A DNA stretch of 64,000 nucleotides from JBHJHP01 sp042219825 (GCF_042219825.1 NZ_JBHJHQ010000003.1:558001-622000); one strand, 5' to 3'; positions 35,832-45,094 are shown, counted from the stretch's first letter. Numbers and translations are program-made. The notes: a model not told the origin generated them from the letters alone.

Positions 35832-38060
35832 ATGCCTAAAAATCAAAACAGAGGACAGGGCTTTGGAACAGCACCTGTTTTTTTTACAGCCATATCCACC
35901 ATACTTGGAGCTATATTATTTTTACGATTCGGTTGGGCCGTTGGAACCATGGGATTCTGGGGTGTAATCGGGATTATTATTCTTGGACATCTGGTAACGA
36001 TTCCAACAGCGCTGGCCATTTCAGAAATTGCAACCAATAAGCGAGTGGAAGGTGGCGGAGAATATTTTATTATCTCCCGATCCTTCGGCCTTAATATTGG
36101 TGCCACCATTGGAATTGCTCTTTATTTATCACAGGCCATCAGTGTCGCATTTTATGTGATTGCATTTACCGAAGCATTTTCTCCTCTTTTTAATCTTGTC
36201 CAGGAAAAATGGGGGCTTGATTTACCACGTCAGGTTGTAAGTATTCCTGCTATGGGTTTACTCTCGTGGATCATCCTGAAAAAAGGTGCAAATATGGGGG
36301 TTAAAACGCTTTATGTGGTCATAGCCATTTTATTTATTTCACTTTTGCTGTTTTTTCTCGGATCAACAGAATATCAGCACAACAACTCCTACAACCTCTT
36401 TGAAGGAACCTTAAGAAATACGGATAAGTTTTTTATGGTATTTGCCATTATTTTTCCTGCATTTACAGGAATGACAGCCGGCGTAGGTCTATCGGGAGAA
36501 CTCCGTAATCCGTCAAAATCCATTCCTTTAGGGACGGTTGCAGCCACGCTTACCGGCATGTTGTTTTACGTTTTTGTGGTTTACAAACTGGCTATTTCAG
36601 CCTCCCCGGATGACTTGCTGGGGGATCAGCTTATAATGAGTAGAATTGCTATCGGCGGTGCGATAATTGTTCCGCTTGGTCTGGCAGCCTCTACCATTTC
36701 TTCGGCCATTGGTTCGGTTATGGTGGCTCCAAGAACGCTTCAGGCACTTTCAAAAGATCACTCGCTTCCTTCAAGAAGGCTAAATATCTTTCTGGCAAGA
36801 GGTAAAGGTAAAGAAGGCGAACCGTTCAATGCAACGTTGGTAACATGTGTTATTGCCATGGTTTTTGTGGCGCTTGGCGATGTTAACACTGTAGCATCTA
36901 TCATTTCTATGTTCTTTATGGTAACCTATGGCTCTCTGAGCCTTATTTCTTTTCTGAACCATTTTGGCGCTTCTCCGTCTTACAGACCTTCTTTTCGGTC
37001 ACGCTGGGGCATTTCTCTAATCGGCTTTGTTATTTCAGTATGGGTAATGTTTATGATAGATCCGTTATATGCTATCCTTTCAACCATTATCATAATCCTT
37101 TTTTACATAGGAATCAACTATTATCATAAGGACAGAAAAGGGCTCGAAGCAATATTTTCGAATGCCCTGTTCCAGCTGAACCGGAACCTGCAGGTATACC
37201 TGCAAAAGAATTCACGTAAAAAGAAGAAAACCGAATGGCGCCCAAGCGCAATTTGTATTTCAGACGATTCCTTTGAGCGAAACAGTGCATTCGACCTGCT
37301 GAACTGGATTTCTTACCGTTTTGGCTTTGGAACCTACATTCATCTGATACATGGTTACTATTCATCCAAAACACATGAACAGGCTGCCAAGGAGCTGGAT
37401 CAGCTGATATTAAGATTTAAAAGCGACCTGAATCAGGTTTACATTGATACCATGATCAGTCCTTCGTATACTACAGCAGTGGCACAGGCCATTCAGGTTC
37501 CCGGAATTTCGGGAATGGAAAATAACATGGTTATTCTGGAATTTGAAAAAAGTAATCCTGATAACCTGGATGCCATAGCCGAAAATTTTGCCCTGGTAAG
37601 AAGCGGCGATTTTGATGTGTGCATTTTAGGCAGTTCAGCCCGAACCATGGATCCTAAAAAAGGAATACATGTATGGATAAGATCAACCGATGAGGAAAAC
37701 TCCAACCTGATGGTCCTGTTAAGTTACATCATTATGGCTCATCCGGACTGGCATAAATCAAATATCCGTATTTTTGAGATTTGTAAAAAAGGAGAAGAGG
37801 AAACATCGAAGCAAGAATTTGAAAAACTCATCCAGAACGGACGTCTGCAGATCACCACAAAAAATATTGAGATTATTACGCAGCCCGAGAATCAAAGCAT
37901 TAAGAAAATTATCAATGAACGGTCGAAAGAAGCGGCACTGACAATGATCGGTTTTCATGAAGAAATGCTTAAACATACCGGTAAAGAGGTCTTTCAGGGT
38001 TACGATGAACTGGGAACAGTTTTATTTATTAATTCACATAAACAAATTGATATCGTATAA
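35832..38060 (+). CDS. SLC12-like (cation-chloride cotransporter/APC superfamily) permease
   Basis: A 742-residue transporter. About twelve membrane helices cover residues 15-450, beginning with GTAPVFFTAISTILGAILFLRFGWAVG, the hallmark of SLC12-type carriers, and EVGGGEYF-like RVEGGGEYFII in helix 3. The C-terminal 290 residues are cytoplasmic with alternating alpha/beta elements, as in bacterial and eukaryotic Na-K-Cl cotransporters. It probably moves K+/Cl- or an amino acid; the ion cannot be told from sequence. The stop overlaps the corA start by one base (TAATG). Confidence 0.85.
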   Translation: MPKNQNRGQGFGTAPVFFTAISTILGAILFLRFGWAVGTMGFWGVIGIIILGHLVTIPTALAISEIATNKRVEGGGEYFIISRSFGLNIGATIGIALYLSQAISVAFYVIAFTEAFSPLFNLVQEKWGLDLPRQVVSIPAMGLLSWIILKKGANMGVKTLYVVIAILFISLLLFFLGSTEYQHNNSYNLFEGTLRNTDKFFMVFAIIFPAFTGMTAGVGLSGELRNPSKSIPLGTVAATLTGMLFYVFVVYKLAISASPDDLLGDQLIMSRIAIGGAIIVPLGLAASTISSAIGSVMVAPRTLQALSKDHSLPSRRLNIFLARGKGKEGEPFNATLVTCVIAMVFVALGDVNTVASIISMFFMVTYGSLSLISFLNHFGASPSYRPSFRSRWGISLIGFVISVWVMFMIDPLYAILSTIIIILFYIGINYYHKDRKGLEAIFSNALFQLNRNLQVYLQKNSRKKKKTEWRPSAICISDDSFERNSAFDLLNWISYRFGFGTYIHLIHGYYSSKTHEQAAKELDQLILRFKSDLNQVYIDTMISPSYTTAVAQAIQVPGISGMENNMVILEFEKSNPDNLDAIAENFALVRSGDFDVCILGSSARTMDPKKGIHVWIRSTDEENSNLMVLLSYIIMAHPDWHKSNIRIFEICKKGEEETSKQEFEKLIQNGRLQITTKNIEIITQPENQSIKKIINERSKEAALTMIGFHEEMLKHTGKEVFQGYDELGTVLFINSHKQIDIV

Positions 38061-39118
38061 TGGCACGGTTTTTAAAGAACAGGAAACAATCGCAGGGGAC
38101 CTCTCCCGGATCACTGATTTTTTTGGGGAAACAAAAAACGGATAAACCTACCATCCGTCAGATGCAGTTCGATAAAAATACGCTTGAAGAGTATGAGTAC
38201 AGTAAGATAAGTGATGTAAAGCTTGATGACAACAAAATGGACTGGGTTAATATCGATGGTTTGCATGATACGAAACTCATTGAAGAGATAGGTATTTTGT
38301 TTGGTATAAATACGATGTTTCTGGAGGATATTCTGAACACCGATCAACGTCCCAAAATGGAGGACGATACAAATCATATTTTTGTAGCCATGAAATTTGT
38401 GGGGTACGATGAAGAAACCAAACACCTGTTTACAGATCAGGTTTCATTCATTATGGGTAATAATTACCTGATATCCTTTCAGGAGAAAAAAGGAACATAT
38501 TTTGATTCTGTCAGGGAAAGGTTACGTTCAGGGCATGGCAGGTTAAGAAATATGAAATGTGATTATTTGTTGTATGCGTTAATGGACACTATTGCAGATA
38601 AATACATTGATACGGTTGAAAATATTGGCGATAAAATTGAAGGTTTGGATAAGGAAATTTTCGAAAATCCAAATACGGATATTATCAAATCCATTTATTC
38701 ATTTAAAACTGAACTTAACTACCTGCGAAAAGCCATAAGACCGGTTAAAGAGATTACAAATAACTTGTTACGCTCAGAATCACATTTGCTGCACAAAAAA
38801 ACAGATTCATTTTACAGAGATCTCGACGACCTGGTTACGCAGTCTACAGAAGCCCTGGAGGTATACTACACCATGAACTCGGATCAGTTAAATATACTAA
38901 ATACACTTATTGGCAATAAGACAAATGATGTGATGAAAGTATTAACTATATTTGCGGCCATATTTATTCCGTTGACATTTTTAGCCGGTATTTACGGAAC
39001 AAACTTTGATTATTTGCCAGAATTACACTTTAAATACAGTTATTTTATTATGTGGGGTGTCATGATTATAATGGCCGGCATCATGTTGCTCTATTTCAGA
39101 CGAAAAAAATGGCTGTAG
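38060..39118 (+). CDS. corA: CorA-like divalent cation channel with GTN in place of GMN
   Basis: A 352-residue protein. A large cytoplasmic N-terminal domain (about 1-280, alpha/beta and long helices) is followed by two C-terminal helices, as in CorA. The signature loop after helix 1 reads YGTNF (G313-T314-N315) instead of YGMNF, followed by LPEL where MPEL is usual. The Thr was checked in the DNA (ACA codon). The GMN motif is the selectivity filter, so ion preference may differ. It ends in a basic tail RRKKWL. Translationally coupled to the SLC12-like gene. Confidence 0.88.
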   Translation: MARFLKNRKQSQGTSPGSLIFLGKQKTDKPTIRQMQFDKNTLEEYEYSKISDVKLDDNKMDWVNIDGLHDTKLIEEIGILFGINTMFLEDILNTDQRPKMEDDTNHIFVAMKFVGYDEETKHLFTDQVSFIMGNNYLISFQEKKGTYFDSVRERLRSGHGRLRNMKCDYLLYALMDTIADKYIDTVENIGDKIEGLDKEIFENPNTDIIKSIYSFKTELNYLRKAIRPVKEITNNLLRSESHLLHKKTDSFYRDLDDLVTQSTEALEVYYTMNSDQLNILNTLIGNKTNDVMKVLTIFAAIFIPLTFLAGIYGTNFDYLPELHFKYSYFIMWGVMIIMAGIMLLYFRRKKWL

Positions 39119-39194
39119 ATTAAACGAACAATATAATTATAACTGCTGTTTAACTACGGATTAAATTAATAACCATCTAAAAACTTGATGAAAC

Positions 39195-40199
39195 ATGAAA
39201 AAGCTCATTTTACTACTATTCCTGTTTGCTGTTATTGGATCGACATTTGCGCAGGATGCACAACCTGAAAAGAAGCCCTGGACTATAAAAGGTGAAACTG
39301 GTTTAACATACTCCAATGCTTATTTTGGAAACTACTGGGCTGCCGGAGGTGATAATTCGAACTCCCTGCTATGGCGTGGATTACTGAACGCTAACTGGGC
39401 CGGTGAGAAAGGTGCGTGGAATAATACGCTGGACCTTAGCTACGGACTTTTACAACAAGGAGATCAGAATGTACGCAAAATGAACGATAAAATCGATTTC
39501 CTTTCTAAGTACAGTATAAACGGATTCAGTGAAAAATGGCGGTACACAGCACTGCTTAATTTTAAAACTCAGTTTACCGAAGGTTTTAAATATGAGAACA
39601 ATAAAATTCTTGTATCCGATTTTTTAGCTCCGGCTTATGTGACCGCATCTGTTGGTCTTGAATACCTTGGTGATGATAAACTGAAGATCTTTATTTCTCC
39701 GTTTTCAGAAAAAACAACGATTGTAAAAGAATCATATTACGATAAGAAAATAATTAATAAAGCTATCGAGCTGCAATATTCTGGCGAAATTGTAGATGAA
39801 AATTTGGAGCCTGATCAGTTTTTTTTGGATTCTGCTCGCACAATTTTACAAAGCACGGAAACTTACGGCCTTGCCTGGAGGGAAAACGTAAAAAACGAAA
39901 TTGGTGCCCTGGCCCAGATTATATATGATCATCCGGATATGGTCAAAGGTTTTGGATTGAAAACCAGGCTTGACCTGTTTGCAGCTTATGCCCACCTGAA
40001 TAAAATTGACATCGACTGGGAATTGTGGTTAACATTCCAGTTTAACAAATATCTGTCTATGAACATCAATACTCAGATGATTTATGATGACGATATCCGT
40101 TTCGAAATTGTGGAAAACGGAGTTACTAAATATTCACCAAAAATTCAGTTCCGGAATTTACTTGGTGTAGGTCTAGTATACACTTTCCAGAATCAATAA
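39195..40199 (+). CDS. DUF3078 outer-membrane beta-barrel protein
   Basis: A 334-residue exported protein. The signal peptide ends STFAQ (about residue 20). The mature part is a chain of amphipathic beta strands with aromatic ends and the DUF3078 signatures YSNAYFGNYWAAGGDNS and NKIDFLSKYSIN-like strands, ending in GLVYTFQNQ (aromatic near C-terminus as in outer-membrane barrels). Function unknown. It follows corA by 76 bases, so may share the transcript of the ion-transport operon. Confidence 0.85.
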   Translation: MKKLILLLFLFAVIGSTFAQDAQPEKKPWTIKGETGLTYSNAYFGNYWAAGGDNSNSLLWRGLLNANWAGEKGAWNNTLDLSYGLLQQGDQNVRKMNDKIDFLSKYSINGFSEKWRYTALLNFKTQFTEGFKYENNKILVSDFLAPAYVTASVGLEYLGDDKLKIFISPFSEKTTIVKESYYDKKIINKAIELQYSGEIVDENLEPDQFFLDSARTILQSTETYGLAWRENVKNEIGALAQIIYDHPDMVKGFGLKTRLDLFAAYAHLNKIDIDWELWLTFQFNKYLSMNINTQMIYDDDIRFEIVENGVTKYSPKIQFRNLLGVGLVYTFQNQ

Positions 40200-40220
40200 C
40201 CCGGGTTGAACCAAAATACA

Positions 40221-40256
40221 AAGGGGATGCATCTGATGATACATCCCTTTCTTTTA
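40221..40256 (+). terminator. Terminator after the DUF3078 gene
   Basis: AAGGGGATG (40221-40229) pairs with CATCCCTTT (40242-40250) with one G-T pair, then TTCTTTT-like U-rich tail. Confidence 0.7.
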
Positions 40257-40270
40257 TGTGCATAATTTCA

Positions 40271-40642
40271 TTAAAAGGTTATAACATGCCTTCCTGACTT
40301 TATATATTTAGTGGTAAGTTCTCCCACGTATCTGACCTCAATGCCCATGCCCGTTAGTTCCTCTGTTGCTTCATAATCATCGGAACATGATTTACAGGCC
40401 ACTACCTTAACGCCACTGTCGATATTTTTTTGCAGGAAGTTTCGGACCAGGCTGTCCTCCAGGAGTAGTTTTGCGGAAGGGCCCCATACAATTAGCGTAA
40501 CATCCTGCCACCATCCCTGTGTGATGGATTTATAGGTATACAAAAGTACTGTTCTCAGAGCAACTTCACGCTCACCACTTGACCAAACCACAACAAGTTT
40601 TTCACTGTCAGGTATTATAGGAGATTGCTTTTCCATAATCAT
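40271..40642 (-). CDS. DsrE/DsrF-like sulfur-carrier fold protein
   Basis: A 123-residue cytoplasmic protein with a Rossmann-like alpha/beta fold of the DsrE family: LVVVWSSGEREVA, DVTLIVWGPSAKLL and a Cys pair in VVACKSCSDDY at the position of the DsrE active Cys. ATG 40642; ATG 40636 would also fit. Function in sulfur transfer is inferred from fold only. Convergent with the DUF3078 gene. Confidence 0.8.
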   Translation of the reverse strand: MIMEKQSPIIPDSEKLVVVWSSGEREVALRTVLLYTYKSITQGWWQDVTLIVWGPSAKLLLEDSLVRNFLQKNIDSGVKVVACKSCSDDYEATEELTGMGIEVRYVGELTTKYIKSGRHVITF

Positions 40643-40731
40643 TTAATTTAACTGTACGAATAAGCTAATTTACAATTTTTACCTCGCTTAAAAAACAAAT
40701 GGTACAAAGAACCAGGAATTTTTATCGGCTC

Positions 40732-41184
40732 TTATTCTTTGTAACCAATCAATTCCACATCAAAAATAAGAATGGCCCATTTCGGTATTGTGCCGGTCGC
40801 GTCTGATCCATAGGCTAAATGTGACGGAATATAAAAAGTTGCCCTACCTCCAGGTCTCATCAACTTCAGTCCAATTTGAAAACCATCAACAAAACGGTCT
40901 ACCCTTGATTCAAGTGTAGCATCATCTTCTGTCTCGTCAAACACTTCGCCATCTGTCAGATAACCTTTGTATTTAATAATTACGGTAGTATAATAATACG
41001 GATGGTTACCTGCTCCTTCCTTATGCATTACATAATAAATTCCTGAGTCATCTTTCTGTGCACCTGTAATATTATGAGAATCCAGATAATCCTGAATTTC
41101 CTTATCATCCATACGGCTGTGATCCTTATCGCAGGAAGCAAATAAAATTGTCGCTAATACAATCAAAAGATAGTTTAATTTCAT
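40732..41184 (-). CDS. FKBP-type peptidyl-prolyl isomerase, lipoprotein
   Basis: A 150-residue lipoprotein with lipobox LFASC (residue 18). A short acidic linker is followed by one FKBP domain (about 55-148): YKGYLTDGEVFDET, VDGFQIGLKLMRPGG, YGSDATG and VELIGYKE. It catalyses cis-trans isomerisation of Xaa-Pro bonds in envelope proteins. Monocistronic. Confidence 0.92.
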   Translation of the reverse strand: MKLNYLLIVLATILFASCDKDHSRMDDKEIQDYLDSHNITGAQKDDSGIYYVMHKEGAGNHPYYYTTVIIKYKGYLTDGEVFDETEDDATLESRVDRFVDGFQIGLKLMRPGGRATFYIPSHLAYGSDATGTIPKWAILIFDVELIGYKE

Positions 41185-41297
41185 ATGTTTAAAATTTCAA
41201 TATTAAAAAATCAAAGATATTAAAAAGACGGATAACTCTGGAATTTCACACAGAATTTGACGTAATTATGAAAAACAACTCACTTCATCGTTTTTTA

Positions 41298-41313
41298 TTA
41301 TCTTTAAAGATAA
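41298..41313. promoter_or_regulatory. Perfect 16-bp palindrome, possible operator
   Basis: TTATCTTTAAAGATAA is fully self-complementary and lies 56 bases before the DUF4861 start. It also contains TATCTTTA, close to the TAnnTTTG -7 element, so it could be operator, promoter or both. Confidence 0.4.
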
Positions 41314-41368
41314 ATTTCCGGTCGGGATTTATCTCGTATAAATTATTAATATACTACATACAAAATTT

Positions 41369-42232
41369 ATGAAAACAACAATATCAGGGATTTTTCTTAT
41401 GGTTTTTCTGGGCTTTGTCAGTGCTCAGAATATGACAGACATCAGTCTGAGTAAAAAAGGAAGTGGAAAACAGGTAAAAGAAATTGTTTCTGAAACCGGT
41501 GACATGTATAAACTAGTCGAACATCACGGACCTGCAATTGAAAATGAGTGGATAGGATTAAGGCTTTATTTCGATTACAAATGCGCCATTGATGTGTACA
41601 ATAAAACCCGCCCGGGACTGGAACTTGAAGAGGCAGGCTGGTATCCTACACCGGAACAGCAGAAAGAAGGTTGGGGAGCAGATCAATATAAAGTTGGGCA
41701 AACTGTAGGACTGGGAGGCGTAAGGCTTTGGGATGGGGAGAAAGAAGTGTTTCTTAACCCGGTGAAAGATCGCATAGCACGTGTAAGAAAAGAAGCTAAC
41801 TTTTCCCAGATGGAGATGCTGTCGGAAGGTATCCCTTACAAAGGAGATTCAGTAGATATTCTGATTCGCGTTACGGTATTTTCCGGTTTCAGAGAAGCTA
41901 AAGTTGAAGCTTTTGCACTTTGTGATAAACCGGTAGAATTTGTTACCGGAATCAATTATTTTCCTACAACAAAAACTATAGAAGGCGACAACTATATCTG
42001 TACCTGGGGTTTGCACCCCGAAGACGTTGCCGCTTTTCAGTTAATCATTGGTGGGGCCATTATGTATAATCCTGCAGATTTTACAACCGTTACAAAAGCC
42101 GATAAACAGTATATGCTGATTTCAAAGCCTACCAAATACCTTGCAACCTGGATTACATCAGCCTGTGAAAAAGAAAAAGGCTTTAAGTCAATGGATCAGT
42201 TTGTGGACTATGTAAAAGAAAAGGCACAATAA
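41369..42232 (+). CDS. DUF4861 family exported protein
   Basis: A 287-residue exported protein. The signal peptide ends VSAQ (residue 19). The conserved segments HHGPAIENEWIGLRLYFD, CAIDVYNKT, GGVRLWDG and YICTWGLHPEDV match DUF4861, a family frequently placed with pectin- and rhamnogalacturonan-degrading genes. The biochemical role is unknown. It is monocistronic with a palindromic element upstream and a strong bidirectional terminator downstream. Confidence 0.85.
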   Translation: MKTTISGIFLMVFLGFVSAQNMTDISLSKKGSGKQVKEIVSETGDMYKLVEHHGPAIENEWIGLRLYFDYKCAIDVYNKTRPGLELEEAGWYPTPEQQKEGWGADQYKVGQTVGLGGVRLWDGEKEVFLNPVKDRIARVRKEANFSQMEMLSEGIPYKGDSVDILIRVTVFSGFREAKVEAFALCDKPVEFVTGINYFPTTKTIEGDNYICTWGLHPEDVAAFQLIIGGAIMYNPADFTTVTKADKQYMLISKPTKYLATWITSACEKEKGFKSMDQFVDYVKEKAQ

Positions 42233-42251
42233 CCTTTACCCTCTAAAACAT

Positions 42252-42290
42252 AAAAAAGGGAGCTGTTATCAAAAATCAGCTCCCTTTTTT
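42252..42290. terminator. Perfect bidirectional terminator
   Basis: 14-base arms AAAAAAGGGAGCTG and CAGCTCCCTTTTTT with an 11-base loop, between two convergent genes; gives a U-run in both directions. Confidence 0.92.
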
Positions 42291-42304
42291 AATTCTTTAT
42301 ATAA

Positions 42305-43123
42305 TTAGTCAATCTTAATCGTCTTGCTTAATAAGACCGGGGTTCCCTTGCTGGAAGAAAACCTTGCATTAACTGTAACTGAAGGTGGAAATCCATTAAT
42401 TTCATAATACGTAACCGAAGCAACATTATTCTTTGCAGCGATCTCTTTCAGATTTGGATTTTCATATAATCTTCCGTCTGCAGGAATAAGCTGACCTACT
42501 GTAAATTTTACTTTTGGTACCACTTTCCCGAATTTATCCTCAACTTTCGCGTAAACGGTATATTTACCTTTGTACCTTCTCTGGTCATCAGCCCAAACCT
42601 TTAGTTCCGGCATAGTTAATTTGGTATGCTCCTGATCATCGGCATAATCCTGTGAACCTGTTCCTAAAAAGTCACTCTTATACGGCATTTCAGCCATCAC
42701 GCGTCCCGACTGATAATACTTTATTGTTATTCCATCCTTCTTACTGTTCTTGTATGACCAGTCAATATAAGGAGTTTTACCATCACCATAATACTGATGT
42801 GCAACACCTTCTCGTTTGCCGTTCACATAGTTAAACTCAGCCTGCAATTTGCCATTCTGATAATATACCCATTGTCTTCCATCTTTAATCCATACTTCTT
42901 TACCATCCTTTTTTACCTGCTTAATTTCAATTTTTTCCTTTACGGACTTACCATCAGCATAATAGTTAAAATGAACCTTAAATGTATCATTATAACTTAT
43001 ATCACCAGATTCATCTGCTTTAGCAGTAGTTGACGAATCACCTCCCTTTTTTGGAAAAAAATTACACGATGCAAAGGTGAATACTGCAATTAATACCAGT
43101 AAAAGCGCTTTTGTTAATTTCAT
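42305..43123 (-). CDS. YwqK/MORN-like repeat lipoprotein
   Basis: A 272-residue lipoprotein with lipobox FASC (residue 20). Residues 45-150 hold four YwqK-like beta-hairpin repeats of the pattern xYYxxGKxxxxxxY-GKREG (WVYYQNGKLQAEFNYVNGKREG; IKYYQSGRVMAEM). The C-terminal 100 residues form a beta-rich domain (GKYTVYAKVEDKFGKVVPK). Function unknown; in T9SS-bearing bacteria such proteins are envelope components. It follows the TPR protein gene by 21 bases and shares its operon. Confidence 0.82.
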   Translation of the reverse strand: MKLTKALLLVLIAVFTFASCNFFPKKGGDSSTTAKADESGDISYNDTFKVHFNYYADGKSVKEKIEIKQVKKDGKEVWIKDGRQWVYYQNGKLQAEFNYVNGKREGVAHQYYGDGKTPYIDWSYKNSKKDGITIKYYQSGRVMAEMPYKSDFLGTGSQDYADDQEHTKLTMPELKVWADDQRRYKGKYTVYAKVEDKFGKVVPKVKFTVGQLIPADGRLYENPNLKEIAAKNNVASVTYYEINGFPPSVTVNARFSSSKGTPVLLSKTIKID

Positions 43124-43144
43124 AATTCTCTTTATTTTATCGAT

Positions 43145-44020
43145 TTATTGATCTCTGAAACGTTCAGTATTTGCCCGGTCTCCCAGTTTAAAATAAGCTG
43201 CATAAAGCAACTTTTTTAAATTAGGATCTTCTTTTTGGGCATAAGCTTTTTCAAGATAACCGACCGCTTTAACATAATAATCATCCAGAATAACTTTACA
43301 TTTTTTCTGATAATTGCTCCATTGAACCCGGTCAGGATTTGCATTCTTTTTATATGCGGCCTCTTCTCTATCAAGTTTTGATTTGCCGACCTGGTAATAA
43401 TAATTTCCCATAAATACATTGGCAGACAAATCATCCGGATCTTTCTCCAGTATCTTTTCATAAACAGCTTTTGCCTCGTTTATCTTTTTGTTTTTTTGTA
43501 AAGAAACGGCTTGCAATCGCATTAATTTCTGGTTATCCGGATCATCCTTCAGTAACTCTGTGGTCAACTTTTCGAGCTCCGGATATTTTTTAGCCTTGTA
43601 ATAAACATATGCCAGTTTTTCACCATAATCCTTTGACATTGATGGTAAAACTTCCATTGCTTTTGAATACGTCTTTATCTGACCTTCCATATCATCCTGG
43701 TCACGACAAATATCTCCAAGCAAGTTAAATACTTCACTGTCATCCACTCCTCTGTCAATAGACGTTTGAAAATATCCTTTCGCTTCATTGTCCTGTCCAA
43801 TTGCTTTAGCACAAATACCAGCGTATGAATACAGCAAAGGTGTTGCTGTTTTATCTTCATCCAAAGCGATCGCTTGTTTAAATTCGGACAACGCTTCTTC
43901 GTTTTTGGTTTGGTTCATATAAGCAACACCCTTTTTCAGATGTTCTTCTAATGTTTGGGCATTTATGCTGAATGACAACAAACCTGTTAATAATGTCAGT
44001 AGTGCAATTTTAGTTCTCAT
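43145..44020 (-). CDS. Exported TPR-repeat protein
   Basis: 291 residues from ATG 44020, which yields a clear signal peptide ending INAQ. The TTG at 44038 is upstream of it and not needed. At least five tetratricopeptide repeats run from residue 25 to 220 (HLKKGVAYMNQTKNEEAL, YEKILEKDPDDLSANVFMGN). The protein is probably a periplasmic scaffold. First gene of a two-gene operon with the YwqK-like lipoprotein. Confidence 0.88.
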   Translation of the reverse strand: MRTKIALLTLLTGLLSFSINAQTLEEHLKKGVAYMNQTKNEEALSEFKQAIALDEDKTATPLLYSYAGICAKAIGQDNEAKGYFQTSIDRGVDDSEVFNLLGDICRDQDDMEGQIKTYSKAMEVLPSMSKDYGEKLAYVYYKAKKYPELEKLTTELLKDDPDNQKLMRLQAVSLQKNKKINEAKAVYEKILEKDPDDLSANVFMGNYYYQVGKSKLDREEAAYKKNANPDRVQWSNYQKKCKVILDDYYVKAVGYLEKAYAQKEDPNLKKLLYAAYFKLGDRANTERFRDQ

Positions 44021-44301
44021 GATTTTAATTTTTAACAAAAATATTAGTTAGCTGATTAATAAACAAATTATTATTTTATATACATCCCTGATGATTAGGT
44101 TCATCACGCCGGGAATATTTAACTTCCCGCTAACTAAAATCAAATACTGTACCAAAAATGTATCCATTCAGATTTTCAATAGATACCGGAGGTATATCAA
44201 TTGATGTTTTACAAATTTAATCCATTATGCTGAAAAACATATCACCCGCAACGCTTTTAAATTCAATCCTTCAGAAAAATTAACCCTTGCTGTCACACAA
44301 T

Positions 44302-44330
44302 TTACTTAGCGTACAATGTACGTTAAGTAA
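44302..44330. promoter_or_regulatory. 29-bp palindrome, probable XylR operator
   Basis: 14-base arms (TTACTTAGCGTACA and TGTACGTTAAGTAA) around one central A, with a single mismatch. It lies immediately upstream of the -7 element of the xylR-xylBA promoter, covering its -33 region. This suggests repression by the XylR encoded next to it. It is in the 345-base gap 44021-44365; the rest of that gap shows nothing else. Confidence 0.7.
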
Positions 44331-44338
44331 AAAACCAA

Positions 44339-44346
44339 TATATTTG
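44339..44346 (+). promoter_or_regulatory. -7 promoter element of xylR-xylB-xylA
   Basis: TATATTTG is an exact TAnnTTTG match, placed 20 bases before the TTG start of xylR. The implied transcription start gives a leader of only about 13 bases. Confidence 0.55.
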
Positions 44347-44365
44347 CACCCTGAATTGAACCAAT

Positions 44366-45094
44366 TTGAAATTACTCTCACACATATCAGTTGACTGTGT
44401 TATCCTGGGATTTGACGGGACAAAACTTCATGTTTTACTTTCTGAGCGCAATATTCTACTTCAGGAAGATACTAAGATTCGTTCAGGTAAATATAAATTA
44501 CCAGGCGATATGATCGGAAATAATGAAAGTCCTCAGGATACGGCATTCCGCGTGCTGAACAACTATACCGGAAGGGACAGGCTGTTTTTAAAACAGTTTG
44601 AGGTTTTCGGAACACCGGGTCGTATTAAGTCGCCAAACGACCTGCTTTGGTTGCGGCAAACTACCGGAATAGATATTGACCGTGTGATCACACTCGCCTA
44701 CCTGGCATTGGTAAAGATTGATCAGAGTGAGCCGAAAGATGTATCCGAAAATCTTCACTGGGTCCCGGTTGACCAATTGCCGCATTTGATATTTGACCAT
44801 GATGCCATTGTTAAACGTGCTTTTGAGGAAATACAGCGGGAACTCAGAACTGAACCCGTTGGTTTTGAACTGCTTCCGAAAAAATTTACCATAAGGCAAT
44901 TGCAGCTGTTATACGAGATTGTATTTGAACGTGAACTTGACAGCAGGAATTTCAGGAAAAAGATCCGCAACCTCAAATACATCGTTCCGCTTGAAGAGAA
45001 GGAAACCGGCGTTAGTCACAAACCAGCTCAGCTTTTTAGGTTCGACCCGAAACTGTTTAATAAGTACAAAAAAGATATTGGATTTTTTATTTAA
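44366..45094 (+). CDS. xylR: XylR-type Nudix-family transcriptional regulator of xylose use
   Basis: A 242-residue regulator. The N-terminal Nudix fold (about 1-145: VDCVILGFDGTKLHVLL, LPGDMIGNNESPQDTAFRVL) has lost the catalytic REXXEE residues, as in ligand-binding regulators; the C-terminal 90 residues form a winged helix (FTIRQLQLLYEIVFERELDSRNFRKKI). Genes of this type regulate arabinose and xylose utilisation in Bacteroidetes. The start is TTG at 44366: an in-frame stop (TGA 44357) precedes it and no Met occurs until residue 49. It is followed after five bases by xylB. Confidence 0.88.
   Translation: MKLLSHISVDCVILGFDGTKLHVLLSERNILLQEDTKIRSGKYKLPGDMIGNNESPQDTAFRVLNNYTGRDRLFLKQFEVFGTPGRIKSPNDLLWLRQTTGIDIDRVITLAYLALVKIDQSEPKDVSENLHWVPVDQLPHLIFDHDAIVKRAFEEIQRELRTEPVGFELLPKKFTIRQLQLLYEIVFERELDSRNFRKKIRNLKYIVPLEEKETGVSHKPAQLFRFDPKLFNKYKKDIGFFI

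Noticed and set aside
44090..44203. Small frame of about 37 codons upstream of the xylR operator
   Set aside because: No start signal, no hydrophobic or domain pattern; likely chance.
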